Shown: piece by piece, positions 6,501 to 13,209 of the stretch
How positions within the stretch are numbered: the stretch's first letter is position 1
Layout: every line of letters begins with the position of its first letter
Source of the DNA: CAZDDY01 sp964504455
GTDB lineage: Bacteria > Patescibacteriota > Minisyncoccia > Phycocordibacterales > UBA9973
Direction of reading: 5' to 3'
DNA: 15,058 bases
Assembly: GCA_964504455.1 (NCBI GenBank)
Contig: CAZDDY010000011.1
Span: 1-15,058, forward strand
Translations under genes and position numbers: made by a program
Notes under the pieces: model-generated
Told to the model about the DNA's origin: nothing
Seen by the model: the letters and a program-made list of their open reading frames with translations, nothing else
The model's database searches: none

Positions 6501-7016
6501 TTAGCAGTTTGCACACTTGCCCGGATATGATACTGGTTCGCTTAAGTGGCTTCTGCATGCACCTTGGACACAATAATAATAAGCACTGTTGACTCCAAAA
6601 CCAGACGCCCAAGGCTCGTTTGGAAACTGACATGCAGAAAGTGGTCCACCTGCAGGACAAAACCGCACACTAATTTGGTAAATTGGAAGCCCAGTAACAG
6701 GATCAACCCAGTTGTCCCAGTCATAGACACTTCCTGGCCAAGGAGCATCTGGCCATGTTGCAGATTGATTTCCAGCAAGATAGGCACCAAGTCCAGGCGG
6801 AATATCACGAGAAACATCCGCAGGATACCCGCCAAAGTCAGCGGCATATAATTCAAGTGCTTTAGCCATACTATTTAACTCTTCACGTGCACGTACTCGG
6901 TAGGCATTATTTTTTGCTTGTCTCAGTGATCCAAGAACGACAGTTGAAAGAACGCTCACTATAGCAATGACAATTAGAAGTTCAATCAATGTAAAACCTG
7001 CGTCTCTACGCTTCAT
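6501..7016 (-). CDS. Type IV pilin-like (GspG/PilA-type) pseudopilin
   Basis: The 171-residue protein has a class III prepilin leader: M-K-R-R-D-A-G followed by F-T-L-I-E-L-L-I-V-I-A. Cleavage after Gly7 would expose Phe8, and Glu12 is the conserved Glu at position 5 of the mature protein. The N-terminal hydrophobic helix runs to about residue 30 and continues as an amphipathic helix to about 60. The globular head is Trp/Pro/Gly-rich and holds six cysteines (120, 129, 149, 154, 168, 171), all in the last third. It should be cut by a prepilin peptidase and assembled into a pilus or secretion pseudopilus; the other machinery genes are not in the window. TACAAT at 7025-7030 ends eight bases before the ATG, predicting a leaderless start. 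Confidence 0.93.
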   Translation of the reverse strand: MKRRDAGFTLIELLIVIAIVSVLSTVVLGSLRQAKNNAYRVRAREELNSMAKALELYAADFGGYPADVSRDIPPGLGAYLAGNQSATWPDAPWPGSVYDWDNWVDPVTGLPIYQISVRFCPAGGPLSACQFPNEPWASGFGVNSAYYYCVQGACRSHLSEPVSYPGKCANC

Positions 7017-7024
7017 GTATATAC

Positions 7025-7030
7025 ATTGTA
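7025..7030 (-). promoter_or_regulatory. -10 element of the pseudopilin gene
   Basis: On the minus strand TACAAT ends eight bases before the ATG at 7016, predicting a start near A7018. The best -35 (TGGTTT at 7048-7053, 17-base spacer) is poor, so this promoter may be weak; the gene could also be read through from the PPC gene, since no terminator separates them. Confidence 0.45.
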
Positions 7031-7053
7031 TCTATTTTAAAATGAAAAAACCA

Positions 7054-7455
7054 TTATTCTAATGAAAGTTCTTTGAAACCGGTTTGTTCATCAAAAATTC
7101 TTTTATAAACAACATCCTCAAATACACCAAAAACAAGTTCAACAGTAACAAATACCGTGGATCCTTTTTTTAAGTGTCCTCCATAGCAGTTACCTTCTCT
7201 GTCCGAGACTGAGAGGTGAATATGGCATCCTTCTTTCGACAAAGTTCCTGAACAAGACACTATCTCAAGCGGACCTTCAATCTCTTTTATGGGATGTTCA
7301 CTATTTGGCAATTTTGATAACCTAAAAACTGCATTTTGTAATCCTCCTACTGCAGCTAAAATAACGCCTGCTTGAATGTTATTTTCCAAAACAACACGCT
7401 CGATCTCTTGTTTTACATCTTTTCCCTCTGTTAATCTTATAGTAAATTGTTTCAT
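7054..7455 (-). CDS. PPC/DUF296-domain protein
   Basis: The 133-residue protein is a single PPC (plant and prokaryote conserved, DUF296) domain. Family landmarks are visible: the early R-L-T-E-G-K-D segment, the I-Q-A-G-V-I-L-A-A-V-G-G-L strand-turn, the H-I-H-L-S-V-S-D core, G-G-H-L and the closing E-L-V-F-G-V-F strand. Bacterial and archaeal members are small trimeric proteins of uncertain role; the histidines of H-I-H-L and G-G-H-L may bind metal. DNA binding is known for plant AT-hook fusions and cannot be assumed here, as no AT-hook is present. I chose the ATG at 7455, eight bases after the secA stop, over the ATG at 7479, which would overlap secA by 16 bases and add nine atypical residues. 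It is probably co-transcribed with secA. Confidence 0.88.
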   Translation of the reverse strand: MKQFTIRLTEGKDVKQEIERVVLENNIQAGVILAAVGGLQNAVFRLSKLPNSEHPIKEIEGPLEIVSCSGTLSKEGCHIHLSVSDREGNCYGGHLKKGSTVFVTVELVFGVFEDVVYKRIFDEQTGFKELSLE

Positions 7456-7463
7456 TTGAGACA

Positions 7464-9977
7464 CTACGCGCCGTGGCATTTCTTAAATTTCTTACCTGAA
7501 CCACAAAAACACACATCGTTTCTCCCAAGCTTATGTGCTGGATTTCCTGTAACAACTTCAACTGCGGGTTCTTCTTCCATGTCTGCTGTTTTTTCAATAC
7601 CAAACTGTCCAATCTGTTCATGTTCTAATTTAACAATTTGCGGCGCACTTACTTCAACAGTATTTTGAGCGCTTTTAGCTTCAAAGTTCATTGTTTCAAT
7701 TAGGTTTGTTACTTGGTCGCGAAATGCTTGTTCCATCTCTCTAAAAAGACGTAGTCCCTCTTTTTTGTACTCAACCAAAGGTTCTCTTTGTCCATACGCA
7801 CGCAGATTCACTGACGACTTCATATATTCCATAGTTGCTAACTGTTCAATCCATAACAAATCAGTTACATAGAGCACTATGCGTCTAAAACTTTCAAGAA
7901 AACCTTCGTCCCCTATTGCTTTTCGCCGTTCATCAACCAAAGATTCGAGCTTTTCATCACCAGCGATAAATTCAGCTAGATAACTTTCTATATCATCTTT
8001 TTGTGAAAGAACCATTTTTCTTCGTCTTGCGTACACAACCTCACGCTGGTGAGTTAAAACAGAATCATACTCAAGAGTATATTTTCGTGCATCAAAATTA
8101 AATCCTTCGATTTTCTTCTGAGCTGTTTCAAGCGCGCCAGTAATAAATTTATTTTCAATTGCCTGGTCTTCGGGTACTCCAAGACGCTTCATAACACTTT
8201 TTATTCTTTCGCTTCCGAAGATGCGCATAAGATCATCTTCTAGAGATACAAAAAATCTTGTCTCTCCTGGGTCTCCTTGCCGGCCTGCACGGCCACGTAA
8301 TTGGTTATCAATTCTTCTTGCCTCGTGTCTTTCTGTTCCTATAACATAGAGTCCTCCAAGATTTCTTACTTCTTCCATTTCCTTTTCTGTTGCTTGCGCA
8401 CCTCCAAGTCGTATATCCACACCACGTCCTGCCATATTTGTTGCAACCACAACACTTCCTTTCTTGCCTGCATTTGCGATGATTTCTCCTTCCTTTTCAT
8501 GATTCTTGGCATTCAAAATAGTATGCTGAATACCCTCACCTGATAAATACGCGGAAAGTAATTCATTTTTTTCAATCGAAACAGTACCAATAAGTACCGG
8601 TTGGCCTTTTTCTTGCAATGCTTTTACTTCTTTTGCAATAGCTTTAAATTTAAACTTTTCGTCTTGATATATAAGATCATTATGATCTTTTCTGTTTGTT
8701 GGTCTGTGTGTAGGTATTTTTACAACGTCGAGTCCATACACTTTGTAGAATTCTTCTTTTGACGTTTCTGCTGTTCCAGTCATGCCAGAAAGTTTTTTAT
8801 AAAACCTAAAGTAATTTTGGAATGTAATAGATGCAACTGTTTTGGTTTCTTTTTGAATTTTTGCACCTTCTTTTGCTTCTATTGCTTGGTGCAGACCTTC
8901 TGACCAACGTCTGCCTGGCTGAAGCCTCCCGGTGAATGGATCAACAATAACTATTTCATCGTTTGAAACAACGTAATCCTTATCTCTAATATAGAGCGCT
9001 TCTGCCTTTATTGCTGCTTCTAGGTGGTGAACATATTTTATGCCTTTTTCGGTATAAATATTTGAAATACCTAGCATTTCTTCTGCTTTTGTAATACCAA
9101 CATCCAAGAGTTCGATTGATCTATGTTTTTCATCTACCTTATAATCTGTGTCTTTCAAAAGACCTTTTGCAATACGCGCGAAATCTCGATACAGACTATC
9201 TGAGTCAGTAGACTCGGAAGAAATAATAAGAGGTGTTCTTGCCTCATCAATTAATATAGAGTCTATTTCATCAACGATTGCATACGCGTGGCCACGTTGT
9301 GCAAGTTGCTCTTTTTGTGAAACAAGATTGTCTCTCAGATAGTCGAAACCAAATTCATTATTTGTACCATATGTAATATCTGCAAGATATGCCTCCTTCC
9401 TACTTACTGGTCTTAGAAAATCATATATGACACGAAAAGAAGCAACCTGATCACGCATTTGGTCTTCCTCTTTGTGGGTGGCATCATAGATAAATGATTG
9501 GTTTTGAGAATTTATTACGCCAACTGAAAGTCCGAGAAAATTAAAAACTTGACCCATCCAAACTGCATCTCGGCGTGCAAGATAATCGTTTACAGTAACA
9601 ATATGTACCCCTGCTTGAGTAAGAGCATTTAAATATGCTGGCAGTGTTGCCACCAAAGTCTTTCCTTCACCTGTTCTCATTTCAGCTATGTAGCCTTTAT
9701 TTAAAACAATGCCACCAATAAGCTGTACGTCGTAATGTCTTTGGCCGAGAGTTCTCTTTGCAGCTTCTCTAACTAAAGCAAAAGCTAGGGGTAAAATATC
9801 TTCTGTTGTTTCTCCCTTCTGTAAACGTTCTTGTAATTCTTTGGTTTTTGAGGGGAAATCCTCGTTTGCAAGGCTTTTAATAGACTCTTCCAGGGTATTT
9901 ATCTTTGAAACTAATGGTTTTATCTTTCTTAAAAAAGCCTCCCCGTGAGTCGGAAAAATGGTGTTCAAAAATGACAT
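7464..9977 (-). CDS. secA: Preprotein translocase motor SecA
   Basis: This 837-residue protein is the ATP-driven motor of the Sec pathway, pushing unfolded preproteins through SecYEG. Visible motifs are Walker A M-R-T-G-E-G-K-T at about 100-107, the DEAD-like V-D-E-I-D-S-I-L-I-D-E-A-R-T-P-L segment, the Q-R-R/G-R-A-G-R-Q-G-D-P-G-E motif VI, and a C-terminal SEC-C zinc motif C-F-C-G-S-G-K-K-F-K-K-C-H at about 823-835. Compared with E. coli-type SecA there are about 35 extra residues near 156-191, between the S-V-G-V segment and K-E-A-Y-x-A-D-I-T-Y-G-T-N-N-E. The ATG at 9977 is preceded nine bases upstream by the extended -10 TGCTATACT, with no Shine-Dalgarno. Upstream is a strong terminator; downstream follows the PPC gene. 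Confidence 0.98.
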   Translation of the reverse strand: MSFLNTIFPTHGEAFLRKIKPLVSKINTLEESIKSLANEDFPSKTKELQERLQKGETTEDILPLAFALVREAAKRTLGQRHYDVQLIGGIVLNKGYIAEMRTGEGKTLVATLPAYLNALTQAGVHIVTVNDYLARRDAVWMGQVFNFLGLSVGVINSQNQSFIYDATHKEEDQMRDQVASFRVIYDFLRPVSRKEAYLADITYGTNNEFGFDYLRDNLVSQKEQLAQRGHAYAIVDEIDSILIDEARTPLIISSESTDSDSLYRDFARIAKGLLKDTDYKVDEKHRSIELLDVGITKAEEMLGISNIYTEKGIKYVHHLEAAIKAEALYIRDKDYVVSNDEIVIVDPFTGRLQPGRRWSEGLHQAIEAKEGAKIQKETKTVASITFQNYFRFYKKLSGMTGTAETSKEEFYKVYGLDVVKIPTHRPTNRKDHNDLIYQDEKFKFKAIAKEVKALQEKGQPVLIGTVSIEKNELLSAYLSGEGIQHTILNAKNHEKEGEIIANAGKKGSVVVATNMAGRGVDIRLGGAQATEKEMEEVRNLGGLYVIGTERHEARRIDNQLRGRAGRQGDPGETRFFVSLEDDLMRIFGSERIKSVMKRLGVPEDQAIENKFITGALETAQKKIEGFNFDARKYTLEYDSVLTHQREVVYARRRKMVLSQKDDIESYLAEFIAGDEKLESLVDERRKAIGDEGFLESFRRIVLYVTDLLWIEQLATMEYMKSSVNLRAYGQREPLVEYKKEGLRLFREMEQAFRDQVTNLIETMNFEAKSAQNTVEVSAPQIVKLEHEQIGQFGIEKTADMEEEPAVEVVTGNPAHKLGRNDVCFCGSGKKFKKCHGA

Positions 9978-9986
9978 AGTTAGAAA

Positions 9987-9995
9987 AGTATAGCA
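9987..9995 (-). promoter_or_regulatory. Extended -10 promoter of secA
   Basis: On the minus strand TGCTATACT (-10 hexamer 9987-9992) ends nine bases before the ATG, with predicted start near A9980. At -35 spacing lies only the G-rich arm of the terminator, so the extended TG must do the work, or an activator is needed. Confidence 0.65.
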
Positions 9996-10000
9996 TAAAA

Positions 10001-10028
10001 AGCAAAAACCCCCGCAGGGCGGGGGTTT
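10001..10028 (-). terminator. Strong terminator between the Lys/Ala-rich gene and secA
   Basis: AAACCCCCGC (10006-10015) and GCGGGGGTTT (10019-10028) form a perfect 10-bp stem with a three-base loop. On the minus strand TTTTTGCTTTTT follows. It lies 26 bases beyond the stop codon of the Lys/Ala-rich gene. Confidence 0.92.
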
Positions 10029-10054
10029 CTTGCTTGTGGGAAGAAATGATAGAA

Positions 10055-10150
10055 CTATTTCTTCTTCTTTTTAGCAGCCTTCTTTTTTGAAGACTTTTTA
10101 GCTGCTTTTTTTGCAACCTTCTTTTTAGCTGCTTTCTTTTTTGCTGCCAT
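10055..10150 (-). CDS. 31-residue Lys/Ala-rich histone-H1-tail-like protein
   Basis: ATG at 10150 and TAG at 10055-10057 enclose 31 residues made almost only of Lys and Ala in A-A-K-K-K repeats (start M-A-A-K-K-K-A-A-K-K-K-V), with one Val and one Ser-Ser. Lys makes up more than half the chain. Such low-complexity tails resemble histone H1 C-termini and the AAKKK-type basic proteins of several bacteria, and would be expected to bind DNA or RNA without a fixed fold. It is followed by a strong terminator and preceded by a promoter and palindrome. Lys codons mix AAA and AAG and Ala codons mix GCA and GCT, which argues for a maintained protein rather than a simple DNA repeat. Role in nucleoid compaction is inference. 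Confidence 0.8.
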   Translation of the reverse strand: MAAKKKAAKKKVAKKAAKKSSKKKAAKKKKK

Positions 10151-10151
10151 T

Positions 10152-10169
10152 GTAATTTTCGAAAATTAC
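10152..10169. repeat. 18-base perfect palindrome at the start of the Lys/Ala-rich gene
   Basis: GTAATTTTCGAAAATTAC is a perfect palindrome with no spacer, ending one base before the ATG at 10150. As DNA it could be an operator for a dimeric regulator. As RNA, an inverted repeat without a loop is less likely to form a stable hairpin. Confidence 0.8.
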
Positions 10170-10238
10170 GTACTAAGTGTGCATCTGACGACCACGTCAA
10201 AAAATTTTTCTGACATCTTTACAAATGCATCCATACTA

Positions 10239-10267
10239 ATTATCGTACAGCATTCATACAACTGCAA
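10239..10267 (-). promoter_or_regulatory. Probable promoter of the Lys/Ala-rich gene
   Basis: On the minus strand TTGCAG (10262-10267) and GATAAT (10239-10244) are 17 bases apart. The predicted start near 10232 gives a leader of about 82 bases that includes the palindrome. A 22-codon open frame (10234-10166) runs through this leader and ends inside the palindrome. Confidence 0.5.
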
Positions 10268-10284
10268 TACAAAAAAGGTCAAAC

Positions 10285-10293
10285 TGTGGATAA
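10285..10293 (-). promoter_or_regulatory. Match to the DnaA box consensus
   Basis: TTATCCACA on the minus strand is an exact high-affinity DnaA box. It lies 17 bases upstream of the -35 of the Lys/Ala-rich gene and beside an AT-rich stretch. It stands alone, and an identical 9-mer occurs inside the SIMPL coding region (1025-1033), so chance is a serious alternative. Confidence 0.25.
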
Positions 10294-10294
10294 C

Positions 10295-10433
10295 TTCGTA
10301 TCGCCTACACGAATGTTCTCGTAAATTTTTTACATATTTTTTTGAGAAAAAAATTTTTCTTACTACTTTAAAAAGATTTATTCATATATATAAAAAATAT
10401 CGAGATGAGAAAATTTTTATATGCAAAAATAAA
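10295..10433. other. AT-rich intergenic stretch
   Basis: About 140 bases are dominated by runs of A and T, including TTTTTTTGAGAAAAAAATTT and ATATATATAAAAAATAT. I see no convincing gene. It may be an upstream element for the Lys/Ala-rich gene, a bent-DNA site, or an easily melted region. Confidence 0.5.
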
Positions 10434-10520
10434 AATCACCGTATCATGCGGTCAGCGGGTGCTTAACTCCAACACAAATGCCTACGTGAGCGCAGCCGCT
10501 AACCACAAAATACGGTGATT
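10434..10520 (-). ncRNA. Predicted structured RNA of unknown class
   Basis: The outer helix is a perfect 11-bp inverted repeat (10434-10444 with 10510-10520). An inner 11-bp helix pairs 10448-10458 with 10496-10506. Two of its pairs are C/A mismatches on the plus strand but G-U wobbles on the minus strand, so the RNA is minus-sense. A T-rich tract (TTTATTTTT) follows the outer helix on that strand, so it also ends like an intrinsic terminator. The internal 37-base segment contains GGAGTTAAGCACC and possible small helices. It starts 31 bases after the M16 stop and lies about 200 bases ahead of the Lys/Ala-rich gene promoter. It could be an independent RNA, a 3' processed element or an elaborate terminator. 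It matches no class I can name. Confidence 0.6.
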
Positions 10521-10550
10521 AGTACCTCTTTACTGTACCATACTTTAGAG

Positions 10551-11822
10551 TTAAAAGTGCAGTAGTATGTCTTTAAACTTCTTTTTGTCAGAAAAAGGAC
10601 CAATAATAGCAAGGTTTAAGGTCTTTTTAGTAAAAATAGTCTGTGCCACTTTTTGTATGTCTTTTTTTGTAATCTTCCGTATCTCTCTTTCAATATCATG
10701 AACATTTTTTATCTTCTCCCCGAGGACTGCCTGTTGTCCAAAAAAGTTTGCAATGTCATCTGATGGCTCAAGAAATAGTTTTAGATTTCCTAAGAGATAT
10801 GATTTCACTTTCTCAAGCTCAGCATCAGAAACCATTTCAGTTTGAAGTCGGCGAAGTTCTTTTAAGATTTCTCTCAGGACCTCTTCAATTTTCGTATTTG
10901 TTACTCCAGCACGAATGTAAAAAACTCCATGATCTGTTGAAACATCATTTTGTGCATCTACATAATATGCTGCTCCAAGTTCTTCTCTTAATTTAATAAA
11001 AAGGCGCGATGACATTCCGCCACCAAGAAGCGTGCTTATTATTGAGAGTGCTCGATTATACTTATGCCCCTTTCCATAGGTCCTGAAGCCTAAAATAAAA
11101 TGTGATTGGTCTGTTGTTTTATGTTTAATTATCAGTTGTGGTGTTTTTTGCTCTTCTCGTACTTTTATTTTTTTCTTAGGTTTCTTTTTTGAAAGTTTTC
11201 CAAAATATTTCTGAACTTCTTCTTTTACTTCTTTCTCAGAAATATTACCGGAAACTACGATAACCGTATTTGAAGGGGTGTATTGCTCTTTGTGATAAGA
11301 GAGAAAGTCACTCTTTTGCATCGACAATACAGTTTCCTTAGTACCTGTAATTGGCCACCCCGCTGGCTGGTCACCGTATAAGAGCGCGCTAAATACATCA
11401 AATACATTCCGATGGGGCATGTCTTCATACATATTTATTTCCTCTATAATTACCCCTTTTTCTTTTTCTATTTCCGCCTCAGGAAAAATTGGATTTAGAT
11501 AAATATCCGACACAATATCAAGAAGTCTTTTAAATTTTTTACTATCACCTTTTGCGTAGTAGCCAGTATACTCATGGCTTGTAAAAGCATTCGACTGACT
11601 TCCAAGAGCATCAAGCTCTGAAGAAATTATTTTTGCTGATGGACGTTTTATCGTCCCTTTAAAACACATATGCTCAAGAAAATGCGATAGCCCATTGTTT
11701 TTCTTTGATTCATATTTTGAACCTGTTGCAACAAGCACCAACACAGTCACCGTTTCTGTTGATTTTAAGGGAACAGTCAAAAGCCGAAGTCCATTTGAAA
11801 ATGTCTTAACAGTATATTTCAT
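10551..11822 (-). CDS. M16 family zinc metallopeptidase (processing-peptidase-like)
   Basis: The 423-residue protein has the inverted zinc motif H-F-L-E-H at 47-51, with Glu50 as the catalytic base, and the third ligand in V-I-I-E-E-I-N-M-Y-E-D (Glu127/128), at the family spacing of about 76. The second half carries the expected inactive M16_C domain, with G-G-M-S-S-R-L-F and E-L-G-A-A-Y-Y near 270-290. This length is a single M16A/M16C pair, as in bacterial PqqL/MPP-beta-like enzymes that dimerise to form a closed chamber. No signal peptide is visible, so it is probably cytoplasmic and degrades or trims peptides. Only two bases separate its ATG from the GlyRS stop, with no Shine-Dalgarno, so translational coupling is likely. 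Confidence 0.95.
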   Translation of the reverse strand: MKYTVKTFSNGLRLLTVPLKSTETVTVLVLVATGSKYESKKNNGLSHFLEHMCFKGTIKRPSAKIISSELDALGSQSNAFTSHEYTGYYAKGDSKKFKRLLDIVSDIYLNPIFPEAEIEKEKGVIIEEINMYEDMPHRNVFDVFSALLYGDQPAGWPITGTKETVLSMQKSDFLSYHKEQYTPSNTVIVVSGNISEKEVKEEVQKYFGKLSKKKPKKKIKVREEQKTPQLIIKHKTTDQSHFILGFRTYGKGHKYNRALSIISTLLGGGMSSRLFIKLREELGAAYYVDAQNDVSTDHGVFYIRAGVTNTKIEEVLREILKELRRLQTEMVSDAELEKVKSYLLGNLKLFLEPSDDIANFFGQQAVLGEKIKNVHDIEREIRKITKKDIQKVAQTIFTKKTLNLAIIGPFSDKKKFKDILLHF

Positions 11823-11824
11823 AT

Positions 11825-13204
11825 TTATTGGAGTTTTGCTTTAACGATCAACTCAACATGGTGAACTGACATGCGTTCTTGTTCACCAGTATTTCGATCA
11901 CGAATAGTTACAGTACCATCTTCTAGTGTTTGAAAATCGACAACTATACACCAAGGTGTTCCTATTTCATCTTGCCGTCTATATCGCTTGCCAATATTTC
12001 CATTGTCGTCCCACACAACCCATCCAAATTCTTTCTTAAGCTTAGTATAAACTTCTTTTGCTTTTTCAATAAGTTCGGGTTTGTTTTTCAAAAGTGGCGA
12101 AACACACATCTTGTATGGAGCAATATGTGGTGGTATGTCTAAATATATTCTCGTTTCGTCATCTTGCACATCCTCTTTGTATGAAGACGCTAAAAGTGCA
12201 AGAATTGTTCTGTCGATTGAAACTGTGGGTTCTAGTACATGAGGAATAAACTTCTCATTTGTCTCTTGGTCAAAAACTTCCATAGATTCCCCTGAAAATT
12301 CCTGGTGGCGTTTTAAATCAAAATCACCTCTGTGTGCAAGTCCTGTGAGTTCTTTTGTTCCAAATGGATACTCAAATTCAAGATCAACCGTCTTTTGACT
12401 ATAGTGTGCGCGTGCGGTTTCTGGATGTTCAAGCATATGAAGTTTTGTAACGTCAACGCCAACTCTACCGAGCCATCTTTTTTGTTCTTCTAAAAGTTCA
12501 TCAAAAAGCGGATCCCAATCAGTATTTGGATGAATAAAATATTCAAATTCCATTATTTCAAATTCACGCAATCTGTACGTAAAATCACGAGGAGTTATTT
12601 CATTTCGAAAAGCCTTTCCTACTTGTGCAACACCAAATGGTATTTTTGGCGAAAGTGAGTTTAAAATATTTTTGAAATTAACAAAAATACTCTGTGCTTC
12701 CTCTGGTCTTAGATAAGTATGTACTGCTGTTTCTTCAATTGCCCCCATTTTCGTTTCAAGCATGAGTCCAAAGCGTCTTACTTCAGAAAGTGGGTGACCG
12801 TCAGGACTTTTCAAACCAAGCTCTTTAATTTTTGCATCCATTTCCTGAACAGTCATTTTCTCAGCATCAATATTGGCTTCTTCAAGTAAATGATCTGCTC
12901 GATAACGCTTTTTTGTTACTAAATCATCAACAAGCGGGTCTATGAATTCACTTGTGTGTCCTGATGCTTCCCATACTCTTGGATGCATAAGTATAGGAGT
13001 ATCTATCATATACATATTATCCTTTGAACGAACAAAGTGGTTGAGCCATGAATCACGAATGTTATTTTTAAGAAGTGTACCAAGTGGTCCATAATCATAT
13101 GTACCTGCAAGACCTCCATAAATTTCTGATCCTGGATAGATAAAACCTCTTCTTTTTGCAAGCGAGATTATTTTTTCCATCAATTCTGTATTTTTCTGTT
13201 CCAT
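11825..13204 (-). CDS. glyQS: Glycyl-tRNA synthetase, dimeric eukaryal/archaeal-like type
   Basis: The 459-residue class II synthetase charges tRNA-Gly. It is the single-chain alpha2 form, not the alpha2-beta2 GlyQ/GlyS form. Landmarks are the R-G-F-I-Y-P-G-S-E-I-Y-G-G start (19-31), motif 1 region around T-P-I-L-M-H-P-R-V-W (69-78) with E-A-S-G-H, motif 2 F-R-N-E-I-T-P-R-D-F at about 199-208, motif 3 E-P-T-V-S-I-D-R near 327-334, and a C-terminal anticodon-binding domain from about 350, including the G-x-R-Y-R-R-Q-D-E-I-G-T-P signature. Its start is five bases after the stop of the upstream Ig-like gene. It is followed by the M16 gene two bases later, so all three probably form one transcript. 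Confidence 0.97.
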   Translation of the reverse strand: MEQKNTELMEKIISLAKRRGFIYPGSEIYGGLAGTYDYGPLGTLLKNNIRDSWLNHFVRSKDNMYMIDTPILMHPRVWEASGHTSEFIDPLVDDLVTKKRYRADHLLEEANIDAEKMTVQEMDAKIKELGLKSPDGHPLSEVRRFGLMLETKMGAIEETAVHTYLRPEEAQSIFVNFKNILNSLSPKIPFGVAQVGKAFRNEITPRDFTYRLREFEIMEFEYFIHPNTDWDPLFDELLEEQKRWLGRVGVDVTKLHMLEHPETARAHYSQKTVDLEFEYPFGTKELTGLAHRGDFDLKRHQEFSGESMEVFDQETNEKFIPHVLEPTVSIDRTILALLASSYKEDVQDDETRIYLDIPPHIAPYKMCVSPLLKNKPELIEKAKEVYTKLKKEFGWVVWDDNGNIGKRYRRQDEIGTPWCIVVDFQTLEDGTVTIRDRNTGEQERMSVHHVELIVKAKLQ

Positions 13205-13209
13205 ACTGC

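Noticed and set aside
7456..7479. Upstream ATG at 7479 for the PPC gene
   Set aside because: It would overlap secA by 16 bases and add nine residues not typical of the family; the ATG at 7455 begins with a normal PPC N-terminus.
9877..10200. Open frame of 107 codons on the minus strand overlapping the secA start
   Set aside because: It is a frame-shifted reading of the A-A-K-K-K gene and passes through the strong terminator and the secA promoter. The in-frame 31-codon gene explains the region.
10179..10466. Open frame of 95 codons on the plus strand through the intergenic region
   Set aside because: It runs through AT-rich sequence and antisense to the RNA fold, has no recognisable domain, promoter or ribosome site, and is Lys/Ile/Phe-rich as expected for random AT-rich translation.
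10434..10520. GGAGTTAAGC resembling part of 5S rRNA
   Set aside because: The neighbouring conserved 5S segments (CCGAAC, the long helix I and the GNGAGAGUAGG part) are absent and the element is too short.
10434..10520. SRP (4.5S) RNA
   Set aside because: The conserved apical GUCAGG...GGAA...AGCAG motif is missing.
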